Positions 1 to 9,635 of a stretch of 64,000 bases of DNA are shown here, piece by piece (position 1 is the stretch's first letter; each line of letters starts with the position of its first letter). Made by a program: the position numbers and the translations under genes. The notes beneath the pieces are model-generated. The model had not been told where the DNA came from. It did not search any database and worked only from the letters and a program-made list of their open reading frames with translations. This DNA comes from Aeromicrobium massiliense JC14 (GTDB lineage: Bacteria; Actinomycetota; Actinomycetes; Propionibacteriales; Nocardioidaceae): positions 550,386 through 614,385 of the forward strand of contig NZ_HE978638.1 of NCBI RefSeq assembly GCF_000312105.1, read 5' to 3'.

Positions 1-2636
1 CCGGCGGCTACATGGCGCGCGCCGACGTGCCCGAGGGCGAGACCGAGGAGTCCTGGTTCGTCAAGCAGGTCTGGGGCGGCATCGAGCAGCGCTACCCCGG
101 CGAGAAGCTGACCGATGAGGTCCGCGCCCGCGTCGAGATGGAGCTCGACGTCATCCGCACCAAGGGCTACTGCGGCTACTACCTGGTGGTCGCCGACTTC
201 ATCAACTGGTCCAAGGACAACGGCATCCGCGTCGGGCCGGGCCGTGGCTCGGGCGCCGGCTCGATCGCCGCCTACGCGCTGCGCATCACCGACCTGTGCC
301 CGATCGAGCACGGCCTGATCTTCGAGCGGTTCCTCAACCCCGAGCGCCCCTCGATGCCCGACTTCGACATCGACTTCGACGAGCGTCGGCGCGGCGAGGT
401 CATCCAGTACGTCTCGAACAAGTACGGCAGCGACCGCGTCGCCCAGATCGCCACCTTCGGCCGGATCAAGTCCAAGCAGGCGGTCAAGGACGCCAGCCGG
501 GTGCTCGACTACCCGTTCGCGATGGGCGAGCGCATCACCAAGGCGCTCCCGCCGGACATCATGGGCAAGGGCGTCCCGCTGGGCGACCTGTTCAACCCCG
601 ACCACAAGCGCTACGGCGATGGCGGCGAGTTCCGCTCCCTGTACGAGCAGGACGCCGACGTCCGCACCGTGGTCGAGACGGCGAAGGGCCTCGAGGGCCT
701 GATCCGGCAGTGGGGCGTCCACGCCGCCGGCGTCATCATGTCCAGCGAGCCCCTGCTCGACATCGTGCCGATCATGAAGCGCGAGCAGGACGGCGCGATC
801 ATCACCCAGTTCGACTACCCGATGTGCGAGTCGCTGGGCCTGGTCAAGATGGACTTCCTGGGCCTGCGCAACCTCACGGTGCTCGACGACGCCCTGGTCA
901 ACATCAAGGCCAACCGCGACGAGGAGGTCGTCCTGGAGGACCTGCCGTTCGACGACCCGGCCACGTTCGAGCTGCTGTCGCGCGGCGACACCCTCGGCGT
1001 CTTCCAGCTCGACGGCGGCCCCATGCGCGCACTGCTGCGCAGCATGAAGCCGGACAAGTTCGCCGACATCTCGGCCGTCGGCGCGCTCTACCGCCCCGGC
1101 CCGATGGGTGCGGACTCGCACAACAAGTACGCCCGGCGCAAGAACGGCCGCGAGAACATCGACCCGATCCACCCCGAGCTGGAGGAGCCGCTCAAGGACG
1201 TCCTGGGCGAGACGTACGGCCTGATCGTCTACCAGGAGCAGGTCATGGCGATCGCCCAGGTGCTGGCCGGGTTCTCGCTCGGACAGGCCGACAACCTGCG
1301 TCGCGCCATGGGCAAGAAGAAGAAGTCCGAGCTCGACAAGCAGTACGCGGGCTTCCAGGCCGGCATGCTCGAGCGCGGCTACTCGCAGAAGGCGATCACC
1401 ACGCTGTGGGAGATCCTGCTGCCCTTCTCCGACTACGCCTTCAACAAGGCGCACTCGGCCGCGTACGGCGTCGTCTCGTACTGGACGGCCTACCTCAAGG
1501 CCAACTACCCGGCCGAGTACATGGCCGCGCTGCTCACCAGCGTCCGCGGCGACAAGGACAAGTCGGCGGTGTACCTCAACGAGTGCCGCCGCATGGGCAT
1601 CAAGGTGCTGCCGCCGGACGTCAACGACTCGGTGGCCAACTTCGCCTCGGTCGGCACCGACATCCGTTTCGGCCTCGCCGCCATCCGCAACGTCGGCGAG
1701 AACGTCGTCGCCGAGATCGTCGCCACCCGGCAGGAGAAGGGCACGTTCACGTCCTTCACCGACTTCCTGCAGAAGGTGCCCGACCGCGTCTGCAACAAGC
1801 GCGTCGTCGACTCGCTCATCAAGGCCGGCGGCTTCGACTCGATGGGTCACCAGCGCCGCGCGCTCGTCACCATCGCCGAGGACGCCGTCGACCAGTACGG
1901 CGTGCTCAAGAAGGGCTCGGACGTCCAGGACTCGCTGTTCGGCGGCACCGACGACGAGCTCGCCGGCGTCACGATCACCGTCCCGACCATCCCCGAGTGG
2001 GACAAGACCCAGCTGCTGGCCTACGAGCGCGACATGCTCGGCCTGTACGTCTCCGACCACCCGCTGCTCGGCCTCGAGCACGTCCTGCGGGCCAGCAGCG
2101 ACTGCACCATCGGCGAGCTGAACGCCGACGCCGACCGTCCCGACGGCTCCACCGTGCGCCTGTGCGGCCTGGTCAGCGCGGTGTCCAAGCGCATGACCAA
2201 GAAGGGCGACACCTGGGCGATCGTCACCCTCGAGGACCTCGAGGGCGCGATCGACGTGCTCGTGTACCCGTCCGCCTACACGCTGGCCGGCCAGTCGCTG
2301 GTGCAGGACGCGATCGTCGTGGTCAAGGGCCGGGTGAAGCGCAAGGACGAGGGCCTGGAGGTCAGCGCGATGGAGGTGACCCAGCCGACGCTCAGCACGA
2401 GTGGCTCGGAGGGCCCGATCGTCGTGACGCTGCCGGTGGCGCGCTGCACGCAGGACACCATCGCGCAGTTCAAGCACGTCCTCGGCTCCTACCCGGGCAC
2501 CGCCGAGGTGCACCTGCGGCTGCAGAGCGCGCAGGGAACCAAGCTCATGCGGCTCGACCGGGGGCTGCGGGTGACGCCGTCGTCGTCCCTGATCGCGGAC
2601 CTCAAGGAGCTCCTCGGCCCGAGCTGCCTGTCATGA
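1..2636 (+). CDS. dnaE1: DNA polymerase III subunit alpha, 5'-truncated by window edge
   Basis: Replicative DNA polymerase catalytic subunit (C family), which copies both strands at the fork. The reading frame is open to the left edge (first full codon at base 3), so the PHP domain and first part of the palm lie outside. Seen: the palm motif with catalytic aspartates PDFDIDF (about 357-377), a GPGRGSGAGS nucleotide-binding stretch, the fingers region with repeated lysines near 1310-1330, a helix-hairpin-helix-rich region around 1700-1850, and an OB-fold region from about 2140. About 878 residues are visible; actinobacterial DnaE1 is about 1180. The stop overlaps the next gene's ATG (ATGA), so the two are probably co-translated. 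Family identity is very secure. Confidence 0.97.
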   Translation, partial: GGYMARADVPEGETEESWFVKQVWGGIEQRYPGEKLTDEVRARVEMELDVIRTKGYCGYYLVVADFINWSKDNGIRVGPGRGSGAGSIAAYALRITDLCPIEHGLIFERFLNPERPSMPDFDIDFDERRRGEVIQYVSNKYGSDRVAQIATFGRIKSKQAVKDASRVLDYPFAMGERITKALPPDIMGKGVPLGDLFNPDHKRYGDGGEFRSLYEQDADVRTVVETAKGLEGLIRQWGVHAAGVIMSSEPLLDIVPIMKREQDGAIITQFDYPMCESLGLVKMDFLGLRNLTVLDDALVNIKANRDEEVVLEDLPFDDPATFELLSRGDTLGVFQLDGGPMRALLRSMKPDKFADISAVGALYRPGPMGADSHNKYARRKNGRENIDPIHPELEEPLKDVLGETYGLIVYQEQVMAIAQVLAGFSLGQADNLRRAMGKKKKSELDKQYAGFQAGMLERGYSQKAITTLWEILLPFSDYAFNKAHSAAYGVVSYWTAYLKANYPAEYMAALLTSVRGDKDKSAVYLNECRRMGIKVLPPDVNDSVANFASVGTDIRFGLAAIRNVGENVVAEIVATRQEKGTFTSFTDFLQKVPDRVCNKRVVDSLIKAGGFDSMGHQRRALVTIAEDAVDQYGVLKKGSDVQDSLFGGTDDELAGVTITVPTIPEWDKTQLLAYERDMLGLYVSDHPLLGLEHVLRASSDCTIGELNADADRPDGSTVRLCGLVSAVSKRMTKKGDTWAIVTLEDLEGAIDVLVYPSAYTLAGQSLVQDAIVVVKGRVKRKDEGLEVSAMEVTQPTLSTSGSEGPIVVTLPVARCTQDTIAQFKHVLGSYPGTAEVHLRLQSAQGTKLMRLDRGLRVTPSSSLIADLKELLGPSCLS

Positions 2637-3127
2637 GGCGCCGTCCGGTCGCGAGCCTGCTGGTCCTCGCGGTGCTGCTCGGCGCCCTCGGCGGCGCGGT
2701 GTGGGCCGGCCTGGCCGATCCCGCGCTGCTGGAGGTCCGCGAGCAGGGCATCGTCCTGACTGAGCGCGCCTCGACCGCCGCGATCGACGTCGTGCTGCTC
2801 TACCTGCTCGTCGGCGTCGTGGTGTGCGTGCCGCTCGGGGTGCTGGTCGCGCACCTCGTGCGCGGGCCTCGTGGCGTGGCCGTGACGATCGTGGCCGGCC
2901 TGGTCGCCGCCGCCGTGGCGTTCGCCGTCGGCCGCACCCTGGGCCCGCCGGACCCGGCCGGTCTCACCGGTCTGGCCGCCGGCGACACCGTGCCGCAGCA
3001 GCTGGGCATCGGCAACGTCGTGCCCACCGTGGTGTGGGCCGCCGCCGGGCTGGTCGGGCTCCTGGCCGCGACCGCCGTCGGCGACCGCGAGCCCGAGCCC
3101 GAGCCTGAGGTGCCGGTCCCGCGCTAG
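2633..3127 (+). CDS. small integral membrane protein downstream of dnaE1
   Basis: Unknown function; 164 residues. It begins in an ATGA overlap with the dnaE1 stop, which fixes the start. Hydropathy by eye shows four hydrophobic segments (about residues 7-28, 48-72, 80-98 and 130-150). The mid-region is rich in Gly, Pro and Asp, and the short C-terminal tail is acidic with Glu-Pro repeats. It resembles the DUF2567-type small membrane proteins of actinobacteria in size and layout, but I cannot assign the family from sequence alone. The tight coupling to dnaE1 suggests co-expression rather than a role in replication. Confidence 0.75.
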   Translation: MRRRPVASLLVLAVLLGALGGAVWAGLADPALLEVREQGIVLTERASTAAIDVVLLYLLVGVVVCVPLGVLVAHLVRGPRGVAVTIVAGLVAAAVAFAVGRTLGPPDPAGLTGLAAGDTVPQQLGIGNVVPTVVWAAAGLVGLLAATAVGDREPEPEPEVPVPR

Positions 3128-3139
3128 CCGGCGTCCCGG

Positions 3140-3613
3140 TCAGCGCGCGACGTCGGCCAGCACGGCGTCGGTGACACGCTGCAGGTCCGCCGGCGCCAGC
3201 TCGATGTCGAGCCCGCGGCGTCCGCCGGACACGAGCACGGTGTCGTGCAGCTCGACGGTCTCGTCCAGCACGGTGCGGTGCGTCTTCTTCTGCCCGACGG
3301 GGGAGATGCCGCCCAGGACGTAGCCGGTGGCCCGTTGCGCCGCGTCCTTGTCGGCCATCTGCGCCTTCTTGCCGCCCAGTGCGGCGGCCATCGCCTTGAG
3401 GTCCAGCGAGCCCGAGACCGGCACGACGCCGACGCAGAGCTCCCCGTCGACGTCGACCATGAGCGTCTTGAACACCCGGTCGGGGTCGACGCCGAGCGCC
3501 TCGGCGGCCTCGAGCCCGTACGACTCGGCGCGGGGATCGTGGGAGTAGGGGCGCTCGGTGAAGTCGATGCCCAGGCGCGTCAGCAGCGCCGTCGCGGGGG
3601 TGCCCGAAGCCAT
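3140..3613 (-). CDS. ybaK: Cys-tRNA(Pro) deacylase, YbaK/EbsC family
   Basis: 157 residues, the usual length for a free-standing YbaK. The family hydrolyses Cys mischarged onto tRNA-Pro by prolyl-tRNA synthetase, acting in trans as an editing domain. Seen: the conserved Lys in the FKTLMV segment (about residue 49), the VPVSGSLDLKAMA core, and the GGISPVGQKK loop typical of YbaK proteins. The gene is convergent with the dnaE1 operon. The start is supported by a TAGGGT -10 box (minus strand 3625-3620) ending six bases before the ATG, so the mRNA is probably leaderless. Confidence 0.9.
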   Translation of the reverse strand: MASGTPATALLTRLGIDFTERPYSHDPRAESYGLEAAEALGVDPDRVFKTLMVDVDGELCVGVVPVSGSLDLKAMAAALGGKKAQMADKDAAQRATGYVLGGISPVGQKKTHRTVLDETVELHDTVLVSGGRRGLDIELAPADLQRVTDAVLADVAR

Positions 3614-3619
3614 GGCGTC

Positions 3620-3625
3620 ACCCTA
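3620..3625 (-). promoter_or_regulatory. -10 box of ybaK
   Basis: TAGGGT on the minus strand, six bases before the ATG. There is no Shine-Dalgarno, consistent with leaderless initiation. Confidence 0.6.
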
Positions 3626-3709
3626 GCGACGCCGGATGCCGGCGAACGGGGGACCGGCAGGACCTGGCACGACTAAGGTCGTGTCGCCCGCCTGCCGAAA
3701 GGGAACCCC

Positions 3710-6418
3710 ATGCCTTCCTCCGCCCTGGCTCGCGCCGTCGCCCTCGCGGTGGCCGCCTCGGGCCTGGCCCTCGTGCCCGGGACCGCGCAGGCGTCCGACC
3801 CGCTCACCAGCGACGCGGAGGGCCCGGTCACCGTGCAGCGCGACCGCGGCGGCCGGGTGTTCGCGTCCACCCGGGCCGGCGACAGCCTCGACAACCCGCG
3901 CGTGGGGCCGAGCACGTCGCCGCGCTCCGCCGCCCGGTCCCACCTGGACCGCTACGGTGCCGGCCTCGGCGTAGACGATGCCGACTTCGACGTGGTCGCG
4001 ACGACCCCGCTCGCGTCCGGCGGCGACGTGGTGCGCTCCCAGCAGCAGGCCGACGGGCTGCCCGTCCTCGGCGGCGAGGTCGTCATGGTGCTCGAGGACG
4101 ACCGCTCGCTCGCCAGCGTCCAGGCCAGCGTCGTGGACGTCCCGCAGGTCGAGACGCCGCAGGTCGGTCGCGCGGACGCCGAGGCCCGCGCCCTCGCCGT
4201 GGTGCGCAAGCAGGCCGGCGCGGACGTCCGCGTGTCGTCGGCCCGCCGCGTCGTGCTCGACCCGGCCCTGTTCGAGCTGCCGGCCGGGGCGGCCACCGCC
4301 TGGGAGGTCGAGGTCGGCAACGGGCTCGAGGTGCGACGCCACGTCTACCTTGACGACCGCAGCGGCGGCGTCGTCCGCGTGGTCGACCTGGTCCAGCACC
4401 TCGACCGGGTCGTCTGCGACGCCGCGAACGTGCGCGGCGCGGGCGAGTCGTGCACCGACGGGTTCGCCCGTCAGGAGGGCCAGGGCGCGACCGGCGTCAC
4501 CGACGTCGACCTGGCCTACGACCTGGCCGGCGAGGTGGCCGCGATGTACGCGTCGGCCGGCGTCGACCTGGCCGCGATGCTGTCGACCGTCCCGGACGGA
4601 TCCCGGCTCGCCGCCACCGTGCGCTTCTGCGAGCCGCTCGACGACACCCGGCCCGAGACCGACCAGGAGCCGTGCCCGTGGCCGAACGCCGCGTGGAACG
4701 GCAGCCAGATGCTCTACGGCCAGGGCTTCGCCGCGGCCGACGACGTGGTCGGCCACGAGATGACCCACGGGTTCGTGCAGCACACGTCCAACCTGTTCTA
4801 CTTCGGTCAGCCGGGCGCCATCAACGAGTCGATGGCCGACGTCGTCGGCGAGCTGCTCGACCAGCGCCGCGGCAGCGACGACGACTCGGCCTGGCACCTG
4901 GGCGAGGACCTGCCGGGCGGTGCCGTCCGGAGCATGAGCAACCCGACGGTGGCCGGCGACCCGGACTCGACCGCGAGCCGCTTCTGGCACACCGACGCCT
5001 CGGACGCCGAGGGCGTGCACCTCAACAGCGGCGTGGGCAACAAGACCGCCTATCTCATCTCCCGCGGCGGCAGCTTCGGCGGCCAGACCGTGACCGGCAT
5101 CGATGCCGGTGACCCGACGCGCACCAAGACGCTGCTGCTGTACCTGGACACGATCCGCTCGCTCGGCAGCGCCAGCGACTACGCGGCGCTCGGACGCACG
5201 CTCGTCGCCACCTGCCAGCGGCTGGTCGGCACCGAGGGCTTCACCGCGGGCGACTGCACGCAGGTGCAGAGGGCGGTCGCCGCGACCCAGCTCGCCAAGC
5301 GCCCGGCGAACCTGGGCAAGGACCCGTCGGCGTCCATGACGTGCCCCGACGGCACGAAGCCCACCGTCGTCCGCACCCTGGAGGACTTCGAGACGCCGGC
5401 TCCCGAGATCTGGCAGCAGGTTCCTCGTGACCCCTCGTTCGCGGTGCCCGCACCCGGAGAGACGGCCTGGTACGCCGACGACTACGCGGCGATGGGCCGC
5501 GGGACCGTGCCGCTGATCACCCGCGGCGTCGCGCTGAGGCCGCAGCAGCTCACCTACCTGTTCCTGGAGCACTGGTTCGCCTTCGAGACCGACCCCGAGA
5601 CCGGAGAGCACTACGACGGCGGCATCGTCGACACCTCCAGCCCGGACACGCTCGCCGCGTCGCGCTGGGCGAACGGTCCGAGTGGCGTGCTGTTCGGCAG
5701 CGACGTGGTCGGCTTCGCCGGCTCCAGCCGGGGCTGGACGTCCAGCCGGGTCGACCTGACCGGGCTGCGCACGAGCGCGTCCGGGACGGTCGACGTCGCC
5801 CTGGCGCTCAGCGCGGACGACACGGGCTTCGAGCAGGGCTGGTACGTCCGCCAGGCGACGGTCTACACCTGTCCGGTCGGTCGGCTGACGGCCGGCACGG
5901 CCGCCGTGCAGGGGACGCCGCGGGTCGGCTCCCGGCTCGCCGCCGTGACGCCGCGGGCGTGGGGTCCCGCGCCGGTCGCGCTGAGCTACCAGTGGCTGCG
6001 CGGCAGCACGCCGATCGCCGGGGCGAAGCAGCGCACCTACGTGCCCACCACCCAGGACGTCGGCCGACAGCTGCGCGTGCGCGTGACCGGAGCCAAGCCG
6101 GGGTTCGCGGCCAGGACGGTCGTCTCGGGCCTCACCGGACGGGTCCAGGGCGTGCTGCGAGCCGGCCGCCCCGCCGTGCGGGGCAAGGCCACCGTCGGCA
6201 CGCGCCTGCGCGCGTCCGTGCGCTGGACGCCGCGAAGCACCCGGTCGTCCTACCAGTGGCTGCGCAACGGGCGGCCGATCAAGGGCGCGACCCGGTCGTC
6301 GTACCGGCTCGTGGCCAAGGACCGGGGCCGGCGCATCTCGGTGCGGGTCACCGGACGTCTGAAGGACCACGTCACGCGCACGGTCACCTCGCGGAGCACC
6401 GCGAAGGTGCGCCGCTGA
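3710..6418 (+). CDS. secreted M4-family (thermolysin-like) zinc metallopeptidase with two C-terminal repeat domains
   Basis: 902 residues, exported. It has an N-terminal signal peptide (Ala/Leu-rich core, likely cleavage after a TAQA-like site near residue 29), then an FTP/PepSY-type propeptide, then the M4 catalytic domain. Zinc site: HEMTH at about residues 349-353 with the third ligand in NESMAD (E373, D377). The second catalytic His is in GVHLNSGVGN (about H437). After a jelly-roll-like region from about residue 540, the C-terminus carries two tandem repeats of about 80 residues (about 725-810 and 815-900), each with a YQWLR core and a shared 'R(L/I)(R/S)VRVTG' end. These resemble repeats used for surface or substrate binding. 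An RBS (AAAGGGA) precedes the ATG, with a TAAGGT -10 box at 3674-3679. The gene is monocistronic and followed by a hairpin. Confidence 0.92.
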   Translation: MPSSALARAVALAVAASGLALVPGTAQASDPLTSDAEGPVTVQRDRGGRVFASTRAGDSLDNPRVGPSTSPRSAARSHLDRYGAGLGVDDADFDVVATTPLASGGDVVRSQQQADGLPVLGGEVVMVLEDDRSLASVQASVVDVPQVETPQVGRADAEARALAVVRKQAGADVRVSSARRVVLDPALFELPAGAATAWEVEVGNGLEVRRHVYLDDRSGGVVRVVDLVQHLDRVVCDAANVRGAGESCTDGFARQEGQGATGVTDVDLAYDLAGEVAAMYASAGVDLAAMLSTVPDGSRLAATVRFCEPLDDTRPETDQEPCPWPNAAWNGSQMLYGQGFAAADDVVGHEMTHGFVQHTSNLFYFGQPGAINESMADVVGELLDQRRGSDDDSAWHLGEDLPGGAVRSMSNPTVAGDPDSTASRFWHTDASDAEGVHLNSGVGNKTAYLISRGGSFGGQTVTGIDAGDPTRTKTLLLYLDTIRSLGSASDYAALGRTLVATCQRLVGTEGFTAGDCTQVQRAVAATQLAKRPANLGKDPSASMTCPDGTKPTVVRTLEDFETPAPEIWQQVPRDPSFAVPAPGETAWYADDYAAMGRGTVPLITRGVALRPQQLTYLFLEHWFAFETDPETGEHYDGGIVDTSSPDTLAASRWANGPSGVLFGSDVVGFAGSSRGWTSSRVDLTGLRTSASGTVDVALALSADDTGFEQGWYVRQATVYTCPVGRLTAGTAAVQGTPRVGSRLAAVTPRAWGPAPVALSYQWLRGSTPIAGAKQRTYVPTTQDVGRQLRVRVTGAKPGFAARTVVSGLTGRVQGVLRAGRPAVRGKATVGTRLRASVRWTPRSTRSSYQWLRNGRPIKGATRSSYRLVAKDRGRRISVRVTGRLKDHVTRTVTSRSTAKVRR

Positions 6419-6430
6419 GCGGACGTCCTG

Positions 6431-6467
6431 CGCCTGCGTCCACCGCGTCGAGCGGCGGACGCAGGCG
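6431..6467 (+). terminator. hairpin after M4 peptidase, just before the hisD promoter
   Basis: Perfect 11-bp stem (6431-6441 with 6457-6467) and 15-base loop, without a U-tract. It is a plausible terminator of the peptidase gene. It also shares the 16-mer GCCTGCGTCCACCGCG with the hairpin upstream of hisA (11010-11025), so it may be regulatory instead. Confidence 0.5.
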
Positions 6468-6480
6468 TGACGGGCGCCGG

Positions 6481-6486
6481 TAGGAT
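6481..6486 (+). promoter_or_regulatory. -10 box of hisD
   Basis: TAGGAT followed by six bases and then the GTG start at 6493. No Shine-Dalgarno is present, so the his transcript probably starts on the initiation codon. Confidence 0.65.
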
Positions 6487-6492
6487 CGACCG

Positions 6493-7797
6493 GTGCCCTT
6501 CCTGCGACAGATCGACCTGCGTCCCGTCGACGACCCCCGCGAGTACGCCGCCGCCGTCCCGCGCGGCGAGGTCGACATCGACCATGCGCTGCAGGCTGTC
6601 TCGGCCATCTGCGAGCAGGTGCGCGCCGAGGGCGACGAGGGCGTGCTGGCCCTGGGGGAGCGCTTCGACGGCGTCCGTCCCGCGACCCTGCGCGTCCCGG
6701 CCGAGCAGATCGCCGCGGCGCTGACCTCGCTCGACCCCGATGTCCGCGCCGCGCTCGAGCAGTCGATCACCCGGCTGCGCGCCACCTGCGAGGCCGAGCT
6801 CGAGCACAGCGTCACCACCACGGTCGCGCCCGGAGCGGTCGTCGAGCGCCGCATCGTCCCGATGCAGCGCGTCGGCCTGTACGTGCCCGGCGGGCTCGCG
6901 CCGCTCATCAGCACCGTGGTCATGAACACCGTCCCGGCGCAGGTGGCCGGCGTGCCGTCCATCGCCATCGCCACGCCGCCGCAGGCCGAGTTCGGCGGCG
7001 CGCCGCACCCGGCGATCCTCGCCGCGTGCGCGCTGCTGGGCGTCGACGAGGTCTACGCCGCCGGTGGTGCCCAGGCCGTCGCGATGCTGGCCTACGGCAC
7101 CGAGTCGTGCGCCCCGGTGAACCTGGTGACCGGACCGGGCAACATCTACGTCGCCGCGGCCAAGCGGTTCGTCCGCGGCCAGGTCGCGATCGACTCCGAG
7201 GCGGGCCCCACCGAGATCGCGATCGTCGCCGACGAGACGGCGGACGCGGCGTTCGTCGCTGCCGACCTGATCAGCCAGGCCGAGCACGACCCGATGGCCG
7301 CCTCGGTGCTCATCACCGACAGCGAGGCGCTGGCCGCCGCCGTCGAGGCCGAGCTCGAGTCCCAGGTCGCCGCCACCAAGCACGCCGAGCGCGTCACCAC
7401 CGCGCTCACCGGACGTCAGTCCGGCGTCGTGCTGGTGCGTGACACCGACCAGGGCGTCGACGTGGCCAACGCCTACGCCGCCGAGCACCTCGAGGTGCAG
7501 ACGCGAGATGCCGCCGCCGACGCGGCCCGCATCGTCAACGCGGGTGCCGTCTTCGTCGGTCCGTTCGCGCCGGTGTCGCTCGGCGACTACGCGGCCGGCT
7601 CGAACCACGTGCTGCCCACGGCCGGCTGCGCCTGCCACTCCTCGGGGCTGTCGGTCCGGGCGTTCTGCAAGAACATGCAGGTCGTCACCTACACCGAGGA
7701 CGCCCTCCGCGAGGTCGGCGGCCACGTCGTCACGCTCGCCGAGGCCGAGGACCTGCCCGGTCACGGTGCCGCCGTCTCGATCCGTACCGCCCGATGA
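6493..7797 (+). CDS. hisD: histidinol dehydrogenase
   Basis: 434 residues, full length. It catalyses the last two steps of histidine synthesis, the NAD-dependent oxidation of L-histidinol to histidine. Seen: the VPGGLAPL loop, the [16 protein letters not shown]-binding segment, [10 protein letters not shown] with a zinc/substrate ligand, and AAEHLEVQT plus GSNHVLPT near the C-terminus. The start is GTG at 6493, fixed by the leaderless promoter. It is the first gene of the his cluster. Its TGA lies within the ATGA that begins the first of two 83-bp repeats separating it from hisC. Confidence 0.97.
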   Translation: MPFLRQIDLRPVDDPREYAAAVPRGEVDIDHALQAVSAICEQVRAEGDEGVLALGERFDGVRPATLRVPAEQIAAALTSLDPDVRAALEQSITRLRATCEAELEHSVTTTVAPGAVVERRIVPMQRVGLYVPGGLAPLISTVVMNTVPAQVAGVPSIAIATPPQAEFGGAPHPAILAACALLGVDEVYAAGGAQAVAMLAYGTESCAPVNLVTGPGNIYVAAAKRFVRGQVAIDSEAGPTEIAIVADETADAAFVAADLISQAEHDPMAASVLITDSEALAAAVEAELESQVAATKHAERVTTALTGRQSGVVLVRDTDQGVDVANAYAAEHLEVQTRDAAADAARIVNAGAVFVGPFAPVSLGDYAAGSNHVLPTAGCACHSSGLSVRAFCKNMQVVTYTEDALREVGGHVVTLAEAEDLPGHGAAVSIRTAR

Positions 7798-7959
7798 GCG
7801 AGCGCCAGCGAGTGAACGATCTGATGTCACGAGTCGCGCCGTCGTCCTACGGTGCTCTTTTTCAGGCGGCGGCGCGATGAGCGAGCGCCAGCGAGTGAAC
7901 GATCTGATGTCACGAGTCGCGCCGTCGTCCTACGGTGCTCTTCTTCAGGCGGCGGCGCG
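7794..7959 (+). repeat. two tandem 83-bp MIRU-like units between hisD and hisC
   Basis: Copy 1 is 7794-7876 and copy 2 is 7877-7959. They differ at one base (TTTTTC against TTCTTC in the GGTGCTCTT region). Each unit begins ATGAGCGAGCGCCAGCG and runs into the ATGAGCG of the next unit or of hisC. Each therefore encodes a 28-residue ORF (7794-7880 and 7877-7963, starting [16 protein letters not shown]) whose TGA overlaps the next ATG. The chain hisD-orf-orf-hisC keeps ATGA coupling throughout. This is the arrangement known for mycobacterial interspersed repetitive units. Each unit also holds a TACGGT box about 23 bases before the next ATG. Confidence 0.9.
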
Positions 7960-9039
7960 ATGAGCGTTCCCGACTGGGTGCCGCTGCGCGAGGAGCTGCG
8001 CGACGAGGAGCCGTACGGTGCCCCGCAGCTCGACGTGCCGGTGCAGCTGAACACGAACGAGAACCCGTACGGTCCGAGCGCGGCCGCCGCGGACGACATC
8101 GCCGCGGCGGTGCGCGACGTCGCGCTGGGGCTCAACCGCTACCCCGACCGCGAGGCGACCGCGCTGCGCGAGGGCCTGGCCGACTACCTCGGCCACGGCC
8201 TGACCTCGACCCACGTGTGGGCGGCGAACGGGTCGAACGAGGTCATGCAGCAGGTGCTGCAGGCGTTCGGCGGTCCCGGACGCACGGCGCTGTCGTTCGC
8301 CCCGACGTACTCGATGTATCCCGAGTACGCCCGCAACACCCACACGCGGTGGGTGGCCGGACGCCGACGCGACGACTTCGGCATCGACGTCGACGCCGCG
8401 CTCGCGCTGATCGAGGCCGAGCAGCCGGACGTCGTGGTGCTCACCAGCCCGAACAACCCGACCGGCACCGCGCTCGACCCCGCCCACACGCGGGCCGTGC
8501 TCGAGACGGCGCCCGGCGTCGTGGTGGTGGACGAGGCGTACGCCGAGTTCCGTCGCGACGGCGTCCTGAGTGCGCTGGAGCTGCTCGCGGAGTTCCCGCG
8601 GCTGCTGGTCACGCGCACGATGAGCAAGGCGTTCGCGCTGGCCGGCGGCCGGCTCGGCTACGTCGCCGCCGACCCGGCGATCATCGACGCGCTGCGCATC
8701 GTGCGGCTGCCCTACCACCTCTCGGCGGTCTCGCAGGCGACGGCGGTCGCCGCCCTGCGCCACCGCGACGAGCTGCTCGGCCAGGTCGACCAGCTGCGCC
8801 GCACGCGCGACGAGACCGCGGCCTGGCTCACCGAGCAGGGCTTCGAGGTGGCGCCGTCGGACGCCAACTTCGTCCTGTTCGGCCGGTTCGACGACCGGCA
8901 CGCCGTCTGGCAGGGCGTCTTGGACCGCGGCGTGCTCATCCGGGAGACTGGACCCGACGGATGGCTGCGGGTGTCGATCGGCACGCCGGCCGAGATGGAA
9001 GCGTTCAAGCAGGCACTGACGGAGGTGGCTTCGAGATGA
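7960..9039 (+). CDS. hisC: histidinol-phosphate aminotransferase
   Basis: 359 residues. PLP-dependent class I/II aminotransferase converting imidazole acetol-phosphate to histidinol-phosphate. Seen: NENPYGPS near the N-terminus, SPNNPTGT (Asn contacting PLP), and the Schiff-base lysine in [15 protein letters not shown] (about residue 223). The frame is open upstream through the 83-bp repeats, but the protein proper starts at MSVPDWVPL. The ATG at 7960 is right after repeat copy 2 and overlaps that copy's ORF. The stop overlaps the hisB ATG. Confidence 0.96.
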   Translation: MSVPDWVPLREELRDEEPYGAPQLDVPVQLNTNENPYGPSAAAADDIAAAVRDVALGLNRYPDREATALREGLADYLGHGLTSTHVWAANGSNEVMQQVLQAFGGPGRTALSFAPTYSMYPEYARNTHTRWVAGRRRDDFGIDVDAALALIEAEQPDVVVLTSPNNPTGTALDPAHTRAVLETAPGVVVVDEAYAEFRRDGVLSALELLAEFPRLLVTRTMSKAFALAGGRLGYVAADPAIIDALRIVRLPYHLSAVSQATAVAALRHRDELLGQVDQLRRTRDETAAWLTEQGFEVAPSDANFVLFGRFDDRHAVWQGVLDRGVLIRETGPDGWLRVSIGTPAEMEAFKQALTEVASR

Positions 9040-9635
9040 CCCGTACGGCTCGCATCGAGCGAAAAACGTCCGAGTCCCACGTCGTCGTCGAGGTCGACCT
9101 CGACGGCACGGGCCGCACGGACATCGACACCGGCGTGGGGTTCTACGACCACATGCTCACGGCGCTGGGCCGCCACTCGCTCATCGACCTCACGGTCCGC
9201 AGCGTCGGCGACCTGCACATCGACGCCCACCACACGGTCGAGGACACCGCCATCTCCCTCGGGGAGGCGCTGCGCGAGGCGCTCGGCGACAAGGCCGGCA
9301 TCCGCCGCTACGGCAACGCCACGATCCCGCTGGACGAGGCGATCGCCACCTGCGTCGTGGACGTGTCGGGCCGCCCGTACTTCGTCCACACCGGCGAGCC
9401 CGAGCGCCAGATCACCGCGATCATCGGCGGCCAGTACGTCGGGTCGCTGACCTCGCACGTCCTGGAATCGATCGCCCACCACGCGGGGTTGACGATGCAC
9501 ATGACCCTCCTCGCCGGCCGCGACCCGCACCACATCGCCGAGTGCCAGTTCAAGGCGCTCGCGCGCGCCCTGCGCGAGGCGGTGGCCCTGGACCCGCGCG
9601 AGACCGGCATCCCCAGCACCAAGGGAGCGCTGTGA
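9036..9635 (+). CDS. hisB: imidazoleglycerol-phosphate dehydratase
   Basis: 199 residues, the monofunctional dehydratase. The N-terminal phosphatase domain of the enterobacterial bifunctional HisB is absent, as in other actinobacteria. It dehydrates imidazole glycerol phosphate to imidazole acetol-phosphate using manganese. Seen: the metal-binding DAHHTVED motif (about residue 67) and the second His/Glu cluster [13 protein letters not shown] and [15 protein letters not shown]. It starts in an ATGA overlap with hisC and ends in a GTGA overlap with hisH. Confidence 0.96.
   Translation: MTRTARIERKTSESHVVVEVDLDGTGRTDIDTGVGFYDHMLTALGRHSLIDLTVRSVGDLHIDAHHTVEDTAISLGEALREALGDKAGIRRYGNATIPLDEAIATCVVDVSGRPYFVHTGEPERQITAIIGGQYVGSLTSHVLESIAHHAGLTMHMTLLAGRDPHHIAECQFKALARALREAVALDPRETGIPSTKGAL

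Noticed and set aside
296..3127. A 943-codon frame overlapping dnaE1
   Set aside because: Only the last 164 codons (from the ATG at 2633) look like a protein; the rest is an out-of-frame reading of dnaE1.
7852..7959. An N-terminal extension of HisC through the repeats
   Set aside because: The extra residues come from the 83-bp repeats; HisC homology begins at the ATG at 7960.
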